Positions 51,863-61,444 of a DNA stretch of 64,000 bases are shown one piece after another. Numbering within the stretch: the first letter of the stretch is position 1; each line of letters opens with the position of its first letter. The notes beneath the pieces are model-generated. The model was not told the DNA's origin. It saw only the letters and a program-made list of their open reading frames with translations, and ran no database searches. Source of the stretch: CAKRJP01 sp963634745 (GTDB lineage Bacteria; Bacillota; Clostridia; Lachnospirales; Lachnospiraceae); NCBI GenBank assembly GCA_963634745.1, contig CAVHCX010000001.1:1-64000 (forward strand), written 5' to 3'. Both the position numbers and the translations under genes were made by a program.

Positions 51863-53527
51863 ATGGGAGAAACGTTTCAAGTAATGGTAGATGGGGAAAA
51901 AAGAAGCTACCCGGAAGGAACAAAGTACCAAGAAATTGCTAAGGAGTTTCAGCATAAATTTGATCAGGATATTCTTCTGGTAAAGGTTAATGGGAAGCTC
52001 AGAGAGCTTTACCACGGCCTGGAAGCAGAAGGAGAAATTTCTTTTGTAACTGCTAAGAATTCAGCCGGATATATGACTTATTCCAGAAGCTTAAGTCTCT
52101 TGATGATCAAGGCTTTATATGAAATCTTGGGGAAAGAAAAAGGAAATCAGGTGCAAATTCATTATCATTTAAGTAATGGCCTGTATTGTACCATACCTGG
52201 GATTAATCAGGTGACAGGTGAGCTCCTATCTCAGATAAAAATACGTATGCAGGAGATGGTCGAGAGGGATCTTCCTATAAAAAAGGAAGCCTGGAATACG
52301 GAAAAGGCAATCTCAAAATTTCATCAATGGGGCATGTATGATAAAGAAAAACTATTTCGTTATCGCAGAGTTTCCAGTGTAAACATGTATAGCATTGAAG
52401 ATTTTTCGGATTATTTCTACGGTTATATGGTACCTAGCACCGGCTACTTAAGGGTCTTTGATTTATCTGCCTATGAGGAGGGCTTTGTGCTGGTACTTCC
52501 TTCGCAGAAAAATCCCAAGGAATTGGCAAATTTTGTTCCGCGAGATAAGTTGTTTCATGTTTTGAAGGAATCTTCAAACTGGGGTTACCTGCAGGGGATC
52601 GGAACGGTAGGGGACCTGAATGACATGGTGACGGCAGGAGGCGCCCAGGAGGTGGCCCTGGTGCAGGAAGCCATGCAGGAAAAAAAGATCGCAGAGATTG
52701 CCAGCCGGATCGCAGAAAATCCCAGGATCAAATTTATATTGATCGCCGGACCTTCTTCTTCCGGAAAGACTACATTTTCCCATAGGTTGTCCATTCAGCT
52801 TAGGGCCAATGGCCTCCATCCTCATCCCATTGCGGTAGATAATTACTTTAAAGAGCGGGAAGATACACCTAAGGATGAAAACGGAGAATATAATTTCGAG
52901 TGTCTGGAAGCGGTGGACGTGGAGCTTTTTAGTAAGCAGATGCAGGAACTTTTGGACGGAAAAGAAGTTATAATTCCCAACTTTAATTTTAAGATCGGGA
53001 AAAAAGAATATACGGGAAAGCCAAAGAAATTGGGGGCTGAAGATATTTTGGTTATTGAGGGAATCCATTGCCTGAATCCAAAACTTACCAAGGCCTTGTC
53101 TGATGACCATAAATTTAAAATTTATATCAGTGCCCTTACCCAGATCAATGTAGACGAGCACAATCGGATCCCGACTACAGACGGTCGTTTGATACGAAGA
53201 ATCGTCAGGGATGCAAGAACCAGAGGGACCTCTGCGGAACATACCATCCACATGTGGCCGTCGGTTCGCAAGGGAGAGGAGGAGTATATCTTCCCTTACC
53301 AGGAGGAGGCAGATGTCATGTTTAATTCTGCCCTAATCTATGAGCTTGCGGTATTAAAGCCTTACGTGGAGGCAGATCTTTTCGGCATAGATAAGACCAG
53401 TCCGGAATATACGGAAGCCAAGCGCCTTTTAAAATTCTTAGATTATTTTGTAGGAATCGGCAGTGAGAACGTACCTTCTAATTCTCTTCTTAGAGAATTT
53501 ATCGGAGGCGGATGTTTTAAAGTTTAA
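51863..53527 (+). CDS. TGS/ThrRS-like domain fused to a uridine-kinase-type nucleoside kinase
   Basis: 554 aa. The N-terminal 60 residues form a TGS domain (VMVDGEKRSYPEGTKYQEIA), residues about 65-270 resemble the second domain of threonyl-tRNA synthetase, and the C-terminus is a P-loop kinase of the uridine kinase/phosphoribulokinase type with Walker A GPSSSGKT (296-303), DNYFKER and DGRLIRRIVRDARTRG. The architecture is known in Clostridia and usually named nucleoside kinase; why it carries tRNA-synthetase-like domains is unclear. GAAGGTGC lies before ATG 51863. Confidence 0.88.
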   Translation: MGETFQVMVDGEKRSYPEGTKYQEIAKEFQHKFDQDILLVKVNGKLRELYHGLEAEGEISFVTAKNSAGYMTYSRSLSLLMIKALYEILGKEKGNQVQIHYHLSNGLYCTIPGINQVTGELLSQIKIRMQEMVERDLPIKKEAWNTEKAISKFHQWGMYDKEKLFRYRRVSSVNMYSIEDFSDYFYGYMVPSTGYLRVFDLSAYEEGFVLVLPSQKNPKELANFVPRDKLFHVLKESSNWGYLQGIGTVGDLNDMVTAGGAQEVALVQEAMQEKKIAEIASRIAENPRIKFILIAGPSSSGKTTFSHRLSIQLRANGLHPHPIAVDNYFKEREDTPKDENGEYNFECLEAVDVELFSKQMQELLDGKEVIIPNFNFKIGKKEYTGKPKKLGAEDILVIEGIHCLNPKLTKALSDDHKFKIYISALTQINVDEHNRIPTTDGRLIRRIVRDARTRGTSAEHTIHMWPSVRKGEEEYIFPYQEEADVMFNSALIYELAVLKPYVEADLFGIDKTSPEYTEAKRLLKFLDYFVGIGSENVPSNSLLREFIGGGCFKV

Positions 53528-53544
53528 AAATTATAAGCATAATA

Positions 53545-53598
53545 AAAAGCCTTAGTCGGAATATTAAAAATGATATTCTGACTAAGGCTTTTGTTTTT
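53545..53598. terminator. bidirectional intrinsic terminator
   Basis: A 20-bp stem (53545-53564 with 53573-53592, one G-T pair) is flanked by an A-run and a T-run between the convergent nucleoside kinase and potCD genes. Confidence 0.92.
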
Positions 53599-55480
53599 AC
53601 TTGGATTTTACTTCTCTCCAAAGCTCGTTATAAATTTCATCATATTTTGTTCCGAGATATTGGAAGGTTTCGCAGTTTTCTAACTTGCTTGCATCCGGGA
53701 AGGCAACCGGACTATCCCGATAGACTGGGTCTAAAAGGGCAATTCCAGCCTTGTTTGGAATAGAGTAGGTTATATATTCAAAATTCATTTTGGCTATGTC
53801 CGGACGACATAGGAAGTTCATAAAGGCTTCTGCATTTTCCTTATTTTTAGCATTCTTTGGAATGACCATGGAATCAATCCAGATGTTAGATCCCTCTTTG
53901 GGGATTACATATTCCAGGTCCGGATTTTCCTCCTGGCATACTAAGGCTTCGCCGGAATAAATAACCCCAATGGCGGCCTCGTTTCCAATCATTTTATCCC
54001 GCACCTGGTCTACAACATAAGCCTGGACCAAGGGCTTTTGCTCTATGAGTAATTCCTTGGCTTCCTCAAGCTCGTCCAGGTCTGTGGAATTTAAGGAGTA
54101 ACCTAAGTATTTTAAAGCTACACCAAAGGCGTCTCTTACACTATCCTGCATAAGAATATTGTCCTTGTATTTTTCATCCCACAAAACACTCCAGCTATCA
54201 ATAGGCTCGTCAACCATGGTCTTGTTATATAAGATACCAACAGTTCCCCAAAGATAAGGAATGGAATACTTGTTCTCGGGGTCAAACTCCTTGGATTTAT
54301 CAAGGTAGGTTTGATCAATATTCTTGAGATTCGGAACGTTGTCAAAATCAATCTCTGCTAACAGATCATTTTGAATCATGCGTTGGATCATATAATCCGA
54401 TGGAAATACCAGGTCGTAGGCGATGGCACCGGACTGGATCTTTGGATACATAATTTCGTTGGTTTCGTATTCCTCATAAATCACATCAATGCCGGTTTCT
54501 TCCTCGAACATGCTAATAATATCCGGATCCATATATTCTCCCCAGTTATAGACAATAACCTGCTCGCTGCCGGAATTTGTAAGGGTTCGTATGCCGTAAA
54601 AAATTCCGCCACCTACAATTGCAAGGACAATGAAGGCAGGGATTACCTTATTAAGAATCAGTTTTTGGAACCTGTGAGACTTTTGGGCTTTTTGGGGCAT
54701 CTTATTTTTTGCCGGTGCCTCATCCGGATTGTGATTGATTAAAAGCAACAAAAGCATGACGGTCAAAAACATCAAGGTGGACAAAGCATACATAGAAGGA
54801 TTAATTCCTTTACGTACCTCACTGTAAATCTTGGTAGACAGGGTGTCCACACCTGGGCCTTTTGTAAAATGAGTGATGATAAAATCATCTAAGGACATAG
54901 TAAAGGCCAATAAAAATCCGGAGGAAATGCCGGGTAAAATATCCGGAAATACTACTTTATAAAAGGCATAGACCGGAGATGCTCCCAAATCCATGGCTGC
55001 CTCGTAGGCGCTCTTGTTGGTCTGCTTTAACTTGGGCATGACGCTTAAAATTACATAGGGAATATTAAAGGTAATATGAGCGATCAATACCGTGGCAAAT
55101 CCCAGGGAAAAACGACAGGCTACAAAAAGCAGCATCAGGGAAATACCCGTTACAATATCTGCATTTAACATGGGAATATTGGTAATTCCCATAAGGCTTG
55201 TGCGAAACTTTCGATTTAAGGCCTGCATACCGATGGCTGCCGCAGTTCCCAAAATCGTGGCGATCAGAGCCGATAAAAGGGCGATGATCAAGGTGGTATA
55301 GAGGGCTTTCATGATGTCATTATTTTGAAATAATTCCTTATACCATTTTAAGGAAAAGCCTCCCCACTTGGCCCGGGATTTGGAACTGTTAAAAGACAGA
55401 ACCATTAAGGTTACAATGGGAGAGTAGAGCAAGGCAAAAATCAGGATTAAATAAAAACGTTGGATGACTTTCTTGATCAA
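53597..55480 (-). CDS. potCD: fused polyamine ABC permease PotC and binding protein PotD
   Basis: 627 aa in one frame. Residues 1-250 are a PotC-type permease with about six membrane segments and the EAA loop EAAMDLGASP (160-169). A basic linker (251-278) leads to an extra membrane segment (280-297) that places the rest outside, and from residue 308 there is a PotD spermidine/putrescine-binding protein (VIVYNWGEYMDPD; VFPSDYMIQRM; IPYLWGTVGILYN; IGVIYSGEAL). No stop or frameshift is present at the junction. The binding protein is thus tethered to its channel rather than being a lipoprotein. Its start overlaps the potB stop by 4 nt. Confidence 0.92.
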   Translation of the reverse strand: MIKKVIQRFYLILIFALLYSPIVTLMVLSFNSSKSRAKWGGFSLKWYKELFQNNDIMKALYTTLIIALLSALIATILGTAAAIGMQALNRKFRTSLMGITNIPMLNADIVTGISLMLLFVACRFSLGFATVLIAHITFNIPYVILSVMPKLKQTNKSAYEAAMDLGASPVYAFYKVVFPDILPGISSGFLLAFTMSLDDFIITHFTKGPGVDTLSTKIYSEVRKGINPSMYALSTLMFLTVMLLLLLINHNPDEAPAKNKMPQKAQKSHRFQKLILNKVIPAFIVLAIVGGGIFYGIRTLTNSGSEQVIVYNWGEYMDPDIISMFEEETGIDVIYEEYETNEIMYPKIQSGAIAYDLVFPSDYMIQRMIQNDLLAEIDFDNVPNLKNIDQTYLDKSKEFDPENKYSIPYLWGTVGILYNKTMVDEPIDSWSVLWDEKYKDNILMQDSVRDAFGVALKYLGYSLNSTDLDELEEAKELLIEQKPLVQAYVVDQVRDKMIGNEAAIGVIYSGEALVCQEENPDLEYVIPKEGSNIWIDSMVIPKNAKNKENAEAFMNFLCRPDIAKMNFEYITYSIPNKAGIALLDPVYRDSPVAFPDASKLENCETFQYLGTKYDEIYNELWREVKSK

Positions 55481-56307
55481 AATGCATTTCCCTCCCCGTC
55501 TTTATCATATTTGGCAATCAGTGCCATGCTGAAAATAATAAATATCATAAGTACCAGAGAAAGACCGCTGCCGGTATGCCAGCTGTTTCCTTGCTTAAAT
55601 TCCTGCTCAATAACATTTCCGATCAGGAGGATCTTACTTCCTCCTAACAGTTCGGAGATTACAAAGGTTGTAAGTGCCGGTACAAATACCATAGTGACCC
55701 CACTGATAATTCCCGGAAGGCTAAGGGGCAAAATAACTGAGAAAAAGGTCTGTATATTATTTGCTCCCAGGTCATAGGCTGCGTTAATAATATTCTTATC
55801 CATCTTAGATAGAACATTATAAAGGGGCAGGACCATAAAAGGTAGGAAATCATAGACCATTCCTAAGACAATGGCATAGGGGGTATTGATAATTTCCAGG
55901 TTTGGCAGATGGAAAAAATGAAGCAGCATATTAATGACTCCGTTTTTCTCCAATAAATTTTGCCAGGCTATAATTCGAAGTAAGGAATTCATCCACATAG
56001 GAAGGATAAATACCAGTACGATAAAGCTGGATTGATTTACAGCCAAAGTTGTCAGGATCATGGCCAGAGGATAGGCTAAAAGCAGGCAGAGCAGGGTGCT
56101 GATAAAAGCAAGAAGCAAGGCCAGGCCCAAAGCTTTTAGATTTTCCTGAGTGGTGATCTTAGCAAGATTCAGTAGGGTGAAATGTCCCTGGTCATTGGTA
56201 AGGCCATAGTAAAAAATCATAATCAGCGGGATGATAATAAAAGCGGCAGACCAAAATAAATAAGGCCCGGTCATCATTTGCTGTAACAGGCGGGATTTAC
56301 TCTTCAA
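55477..56307 (-). CDS. potB: polyamine ABC permease PotB
   Basis: 276 aa, about six membrane segments, with the EAA-type loop AAYDLGANNIQTFF and the LPLSLPGIISG segment that follows it. Partner of the PotC half of the downstream fusion. It overlaps potA by 11 nt and potCD by 4 nt, which points to tight translational coupling. Confidence 0.93.
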   Translation of the reverse strand: MKSKSRLLQQMMTGPYLFWSAAFIIIPLIMIFYYGLTNDQGHFTLLNLAKITTQENLKALGLALLLAFISTLLCLLLAYPLAMILTTLAVNQSSFIVLVFILPMWMNSLLRIIAWQNLLEKNGVINMLLHFFHLPNLEIINTPYAIVLGMVYDFLPFMVLPLYNVLSKMDKNIINAAYDLGANNIQTFFSVILPLSLPGIISGVTMVFVPALTTFVISELLGGSKILLIGNVIEQEFKQGNSWHTGSGLSLVLMIFIIFSMALIAKYDKDGEGNAF

Positions 56308-57370
56308 TATTTACGGCCTCCTCATCCTCAGATTCCGGCTTGCTCATAATCTGGATATCAAAAGGATCGACCCAGATTCCGACCTCTGTCCCTACAGCAA
56401 CCATGTCCGTGCTGTGAACAAGCCATTCAAAATTGTTGGCCATTACTTCCATCTCGTAATGTACACCCTTGAAAATAAGATTGGTGACAGTACCGGTTAT
56501 AATACCTTTTTCCGGTTCTACCAGGTCAATGTCCTCCGGGCGGATTACAGCATCTACCGGCTGATTCGTACCGAAACCGGTATCTACACAGGTAAAATTA
56601 GCTCCAAGGATTTTAACTAATTTATCCTTAACCATGATGGCAGGTAAAATATTGCTGTCTCCGATAAAGTCTGCGACAAAGGCATTCTCAGGTTCATTAT
56701 AAATGTCCTCCGGAGTGCCAATCTGCTGGATATATCCCTGGTTCATAACCACGATGGTATCAGACATGGTGAGGGCCTCCTCCTGGTCATGGGTAACATA
56801 GATAAAGGTAATGCCAAGCTCGTTCTTTAGACGAATCAGCTCATATTGCATATCCTGGCGCAGTTTTAAGTCTAAGGCTCCCAGAGGTTCGTCTAAAAGC
56901 AGAACCTTGGGCTCATTTACAATGGCTCTGGCAATGGCAATTCGCTGCTGCTGACCACCGCTTAGAGAGTCCGGCATACGATTGTCAAAGCCTTCCAGAT
57001 TTACTAATTTTAGAGCATATCGAATTTTATCATTGATATAAGACTGGCTTTTGCCCTTGATCTTCAGACCAAAAGCAATATTTTCTGCAATGGTCATATT
57101 GGGAAATAGGGCATACTTTTGGAAAACGGTATTTAACTGTCTTTTGTTAGGAGCTAAATTGGTAATATCCTTTTGGTCAAAAATAATCTGGCCACTATCA
57201 GGAGTTTCGAATCCTCCGAGGATACGAAGCAGGGTGGTTTTTCCACATCCACTGGGCCCCAGGAGAGTCAGAAATTCGTTCTCTCGCACATAAAGATTTA
57301 ATTCATCAAGAACAAGATTATCTCCGTATGATTTGGAGATATTGATAATGTCGATTAATTTATTGGGCAT
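56297..57370 (-). CDS. potA: polyamine ABC ATPase PotA
   Basis: 357 aa. Walker A GPSGCGKTT (38-46), Q-loop FQKYALFP, signature LSGGQQQRIAIARA, Walker B VLLLDEPLGALD, H-loop VTHDQEEAL, then a TOBE regulatory domain. It powers spermidine/putrescine import with PotB and PotCD. ATG 57370 follows the aroC stop codon without a gap; its AAGGAG lies inside aroC. Hence aroC-potA-potB-potCD is one operon. Confidence 0.95.
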   Translation of the reverse strand: MPNKLIDIINISKSYGDNLVLDELNLYVRENEFLTLLGPSGCGKTTLLRILGGFETPDSGQIIFDQKDITNLAPNKRQLNTVFQKYALFPNMTIAENIAFGLKIKGKSQSYINDKIRYALKLVNLEGFDNRMPDSLSGGQQQRIAIARAIVNEPKVLLLDEPLGALDLKLRQDMQYELIRLKNELGITFIYVTHDQEEALTMSDTIVVMNQGYIQQIGTPEDIYNEPENAFVADFIGDSNILPAIMVKDKLVKILGANFTCVDTGFGTNQPVDAVIRPEDIDLVEPEKGIITGTVTNLIFKGVHYEMEVMANNFEWLVHSTDMVAVGTEVGIWVDPFDIQIMSKPESEDEEAVNIEE

Positions 57371-58480
57371 TTATGTTGGTTCTCCTTTATAAAATTGAAT
57401 TAGGTGATCGAGTCTGGCAGACATATTTGTAAATAAAAGATCTACCAGGGTAATGGCTGTCATGGCTTCCACTACAACGACAGCTCGCGGTACGATGACC
57501 GGGTCATGTCGCCCATGGATGCTAATGCTGGTAGCCTCATGGTCTTTGGTAATGGTCTTTTGGGGACTGGAAATAGAAGGCGTAGGCTTTATAGCTGCCC
57601 GCAAAATAATAGGACTTCCATCGCTGATTCCCCCTAAAATACCTCCGGCATGGTTGCTTTCTTTGTCTACATGTCCCTGGTCCATGATAAAAGGATCATT
57701 GTTATCTTTTCCTGTGGAGCTTGCTACTGCAAAGCCGTCCCCAATCTCCACGCCCTTTACAGAGCCAATAGACATAATGGAGGAGGCAAGCCTTGCATCT
57801 AATTTATTAAATACCGGATCTCCGATTCCGGCAGGCATTCCCGTGGTAACACATTCTATGATTCCACCGGAAGAATTTTGCTCCTTGATACATTCTTCCA
57901 AATAAGCAGACGCCTCCTTGGCAAATTGGTTATTGGGCATATAGAGGGGGTTTTGAACCACCTCATCCATATGGTAGTCCTGATTAGGAATAACAATAGG
58001 ACCAATGGATTTTGTATAGGCCTTTACCTTAATATCTAGGGAATTCAAGATTTTTAAAGCAATCGCTCCTGCGGCCACCCGGCCAATGGTCTCGCGGCCG
58101 GAGGAACGGCCCCCTCCTCGGTAATCCCGAAAACCATATTTTTCATCAAAGCTATAATCCGCATGCCCGGGACGGTAAGTATTCATTATATTACTGTAAT
58201 CCTTGGAATGCTGATCTTGGTTTCGAACCATTAAAGAAATCGGAGTGCCGGTAGTCTTACCTTCAAAAACGCCGGAAAGGATCTCTACTTGATCGGATTC
58301 CTTCCTGGCGGTGGTAAATTTACTTTGACCGGGTTTTCTCCTATTTAAATAGACTTGTATATCTTCTTCCTTGAGTGGGAGACCGGCGGGACATCCATCG
58401 ATGGTAACACCGATGGCAGCACCGTGGGATTCCCCCCAAGTAGTTATGGAAAATAATCTTCCGTATGTTGAACCTGACAT
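57371..58480 (-). CDS. aroC: chorismate synthase
   Basis: 369 aa. Last step of the shikimate pathway, needing reduced FMN. Signatures: GESHGAAIGVTIDGCPAGLP, GGGRSSGRETIGRVAAGA and HGRHDPVIVPRAVVVVEAM. AGGAGG is 8 nt before ATG 58480. It is the only aromatic-pathway gene in the window and is joined to the polyamine importer genes, an arrangement with no obvious metabolic logic. Confidence 0.97.
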   Translation of the reverse strand: MSGSTYGRLFSITTWGESHGAAIGVTIDGCPAGLPLKEEDIQVYLNRRKPGQSKFTTARKESDQVEILSGVFEGKTTGTPISLMVRNQDQHSKDYSNIMNTYRPGHADYSFDEKYGFRDYRGGGRSSGRETIGRVAAGAIALKILNSLDIKVKAYTKSIGPIVIPNQDYHMDEVVQNPLYMPNNQFAKEASAYLEECIKEQNSSGGIIECVTTGMPAGIGDPVFNKLDARLASSIMSIGSVKGVEIGDGFAVASSTGKDNNDPFIMDQGHVDKESNHAGGILGGISDGSPIILRAAIKPTPSISSPQKTITKDHEATSISIHGRHDPVIVPRAVVVVEAMTAITLVDLLFTNMSARLDHLIQFYKGEPT

Positions 58481-58513
58481 TGATCGGACCTCCTAAAAAA
58501 CTCTACGGACTCC

Positions 58514-58542
58514 ATTATATTAGAAAGTATAGGAAACAGCAA
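58514..58542 (-). promoter_or_regulatory. promoter of the aroC-pot operon (minus strand)
   Basis: Read on the minus strand: TTGCTG (58542-58537), 17-nt spacer, TATAAT (58519-58514). Confidence 0.75.
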
Positions 58543-58601
58543 TTATATTTTTTGTTAAGAAGAAAGCCTGTAAATGTGACGAAAAATTAATATTTTGACT
58601 A

Positions 58602-58630
58602 TATACATTTAAGAAATCACATTATATAAT
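58602..58630 (+). promoter_or_regulatory. putative promoter of the L,D-transpeptidase gene
   Basis: TATAAT (58625-58630) is a perfect -10; 17 nt upstream is TATACA (58602-58607), a weak -35. A better TTGACT at 58595-58600 is 24 nt from the -10 and too far. Confidence 0.4.
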
Positions 58631-58692
58631 TATGCATAAAAGCTGGATTTTATGAAGCTTTTGTACAATGTTGTTTTTTTGGGGAGTTTATT

Positions 58693-60165
58693 ATGGACAA
58701 GCAAAAAGGAAAGGATAAAAATAAAAAGAAACCTGTTCACAGAGGAAGACGTAAGAAAAATGATAAAGCCGGAAAGATCGCGGCAATTACAATCGGATCG
58801 ATTGTTGCGGCATGCGCAGTGGTTTATATAGGAATGGGAGCCTATTTCCAGAATCATTTCGTTTTTAATACGACTGTAAATGGGGTGGATTACTCCTTGG
58901 AGAGTCCTTCCAAGGTAGAAAAGATCATGAAACAAAAGGTAAGCAACTATACGCTTACCCTTATGGGTTCGGATGGAAGTTCAGAAGCAATTTCCGGATC
59001 TGAGATCGGAGTTGCCTATGAATCCGGCGGAGAAGTAGAAAATCTGATCAAAGAGCAGAACGGATGGGCATGGATTACATCCTTATTTAAGAATAATGAA
59101 ATTGAAACCAGTGTAGGTGTAACCTATGATGAGGCTGCTCTGACCCAGAAGATTGATAGCCTAAACTGCGTATCGGACGAGGGAAAAGTGGCATCAGAGA
59201 ATGCCAAGCCGGTATTTAACAATGGTCAATTTACAGTTCAGGCAGAGGTCGAGGGTACCCAGGTAGATAAGGATAAACTCACAGAGGCTGTAAAAATAGC
59301 AGTAGACGGATTCCAGTCAGAGATTAGTCTTAAGGATGCCGGTTGCTATAAGGCACCAACCTATACATCGACATCCCCGGAGGTACAGGCTGCCTGCAAT
59401 GCTATGAATGAGTATTTGAAAGCGTCCATTACCTATGATTTTTCGCCGAATACAGAAGTGGTAGATGCAGATGATATTGCCCAGTGGCTTACCGTAGATG
59501 ACAGTATGAACGTAACCTTCGATGAGGGGGCTGTGGCAACCTATGTTGCTAACCTTGCGGCAAAATATGATACAGTGGGAACGACCAGAACCTTTACTTC
59601 AGCCGGATCCGGAAAGACCATTACTATAGGTGGTGGCGCCTTTGGATGGCAGATCGATCAGGAGTCAGAGACTGCCCTCTTGATTAGCAATATTAAGAAC
59701 GGGGAGACAGTTACCCGTGAACCGGAATATAATAGTAAGGGCAAGACCAGAGAGGGAGAGAATGACATCGGAGATACTTACGCCGAGGTGGACCTTACCA
59801 ACCAGGTCATGTACTACGTATCCGGAGGATCTGTAGTGATGTCTACGAATATTGTAAGTGGTAATCCGAATACCAACCATGCAACACCGACAGGGGTGCA
59901 TCGGATCCTTTATAAAGAATCTCCGTCAACCCTAAAGGGTACCCAGGATGAGAATGGTAACTATGAATACGAGACAGATGTTACCTTCTGGATGCCATTT
60001 ACCAATGATGGATGCGGATTCCATGATGCTACTTGGCAACCTACCTTTGGAGGTTCCTGGTATTTGACCAATGGATCCCATGGTTGTATTAATATGTCTT
60101 ACAACGATGCTCAACAGCTTTATAACTTGATCCAGACCAGAGATCCGGTGATTGTTCATGAGTAG
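58693..60165 (+). CDS. membrane-anchored L,D-transpeptidase (YkuD) with peptidoglycan-binding domains
   Basis: 490 aa. A Lys/Arg-rich cytoplasmic start is followed by one membrane segment at about residues 32-50. Two putative peptidoglycan-binding repeats (VEKIMKQKVSNYTLTL ...; about 60-330) come next, and the C-terminal YkuD domain carries the active-site motif with His463 and Cys465 (SHGCIN). It forms 3-3 cross-links or anchors proteins in the wall outside the membrane. GGGGAG precedes ATG 58693. tgt follows after 44 nt with no terminator between them. Confidence 0.92.
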   Translation: MDKQKGKDKNKKKPVHRGRRKKNDKAGKIAAITIGSIVAACAVVYIGMGAYFQNHFVFNTTVNGVDYSLESPSKVEKIMKQKVSNYTLTLMGSDGSSEAISGSEIGVAYESGGEVENLIKEQNGWAWITSLFKNNEIETSVGVTYDEAALTQKIDSLNCVSDEGKVASENAKPVFNNGQFTVQAEVEGTQVDKDKLTEAVKIAVDGFQSEISLKDAGCYKAPTYTSTSPEVQAACNAMNEYLKASITYDFSPNTEVVDADDIAQWLTVDDSMNVTFDEGAVATYVANLAAKYDTVGTTRTFTSAGSGKTITIGGGAFGWQIDQESETALLISNIKNGETVTREPEYNSKGKTREGENDIGDTYAEVDLTNQVMYYVSGGSVVMSTNIVSGNPNTNHATPTGVHRILYKESPSTLKGTQDENGNYEYETDVTFWMPFTNDGCGFHDATWQPTFGGSWYLTNGSHGCINMSYNDAQQLYNLIQTRDPVIVHE

Positions 60166-60209
60166 ACATTGATTTTGGTATTATTATTAAAGAATGAAGA
60201 GGTGAGATC

Positions 60210-61346
60210 ATGTATGAATTAATCAAAAAGGATGGTCTTGCAAAGAGAGGAAGATTGCATACAGTACATGGCGTCATTGAGACGCCTGTATTTATGAATG
60301 TAGGAACCGCTGCCGCTATTAAGGGAGCGGTTTCTACAACTGATTTACAGGAAATTAAGACCCAGGTGGAATTATCCAATACCTATCATTTGCACGTTCG
60401 TCCGGGGGATGAAGTGGTAAAGAAATTAGGTGGACTCCATAAGTTTATGGTATGGGATAAACCGATTCTTACAGATTCCGGTGGGTTTCAGGTATTCTCT
60501 TTGGCAGGGCTTCGAAGAATTAAAGAAGAAGGGGTTTATTTTAATTCCCATATTGACGGCCGGAAGATTTTTATGGGACCGGAAGAGAGTATGCAGATCC
60601 AGTCCAATCTTGCATCAACCATCGCTATGGCCTTTGATGAATGCCCCTCCAGTGTGGCAGACAGGGATTATATCGAGAATTCTGTAAACCGAACCACCAG
60701 GTGGTTGGTTCGCTGCAAAAAAGAGATGGAGCGTCTCAATGCTTTGCCGGATACCATCAACAAGCACCAGTTGCTTTTTGGTATTAATCAAGGTGGCGTT
60801 TATGAGGATATTCGTATCCGCCATGCAGATGAAATCTCCAAGCTGGACCTGGATGGTTATGCGGTAGGAGGCCTGGCAGTGGGGGAAAGCCACGAGGAGA
60901 TGTACCGTATCTTAGATGCAGTCGTGCCACATTTGCCTGAAAATAAACCCACCTACCTTATGGGAGTCGGAACTCCGGCTAATATTTTAGAGGCGGTTGA
61001 TCGAGGGGTGGATTTTTTTGATTGTGTTTACCCGAGCCGTAATGGTCGCCATGGCCATGTATATACCAACCATGGAAAATTAAATCTCTTTAATGCAAGA
61101 TTTGAACTTGATACCAGACCTATTGAGGAAGGTTGCGGATGCCCGGCTTGTAAGCATTATTCCAGAGCCTATATCAGGCACCTGCTTAAGGCCAAGGAGA
61201 TGCTGGGAATGCGTCTTTGCGTGCTTCATAATCTGTATTTTTATAATACGATGATGGAGGAGATCCGCCAGGCCATCGAAGAAGACCGATATAAGGAATA
61301 TAAGAAAGAAAAGATCGAGAACATGGAGGCAGGGGAAGCATCTTAG
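60210..61346 (+). CDS. tgt: queuine tRNA-ribosyltransferase
   Basis: 378 aa. Exchanges G34 for preQ1 in GUN-anticodon tRNAs. Catalytic Asp89 in TDSGGFQVFSL, the second Asp in DCVYPSRNGRHG, and zinc ligands C-x-C-x-x-C with a later His (CGCPACK ... VLHN). GAAGAGGTG precedes ATG 60210. yajC follows after about 100 bp with its own promoter, the order common in bacteria (tgt-yajC). Confidence 0.97.
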   Translation: MYELIKKDGLAKRGRLHTVHGVIETPVFMNVGTAAAIKGAVSTTDLQEIKTQVELSNTYHLHVRPGDEVVKKLGGLHKFMVWDKPILTDSGGFQVFSLAGLRRIKEEGVYFNSHIDGRKIFMGPEESMQIQSNLASTIAMAFDECPSSVADRDYIENSVNRTTRWLVRCKKEMERLNALPDTINKHQLLFGINQGGVYEDIRIRHADEISKLDLDGYAVGGLAVGESHEEMYRILDAVVPHLPENKPTYLMGVGTPANILEAVDRGVDFFDCVYPSRNGRHGHVYTNHGKLNLFNARFELDTRPIEEGCGCPACKHYSRAYIRHLLKAKEMLGMRLCVLHNLYFYNTMMEEIRQAIEEDRYKEYKKEKIENMEAGEAS

Positions 61347-61379
61347 TCTGCGGACGGATAGCGGATGTTAAAATAAAAC

Positions 61380-61408
61380 TTGCCTAGAAGCTAAGAATTG
61401 TGTATGAT
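61380..61408 (+). promoter_or_regulatory. promoter of yajC
   Basis: TTGCCT (61380-61385), 17-nt spacer, TATGAT (61403-61408). Confidence 0.6.
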
Positions 61409-61444
61409 AGCAATAGCGTTTAATGAGAATTAGGAGGAAGACAC

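Noticed and set aside
52574..53251. 225-codon minus-strand frame opposite the nucleoside kinase
   Set aside because: Antisense shadow of a gene with intact kinase motifs; no start signal and no recognisable protein.
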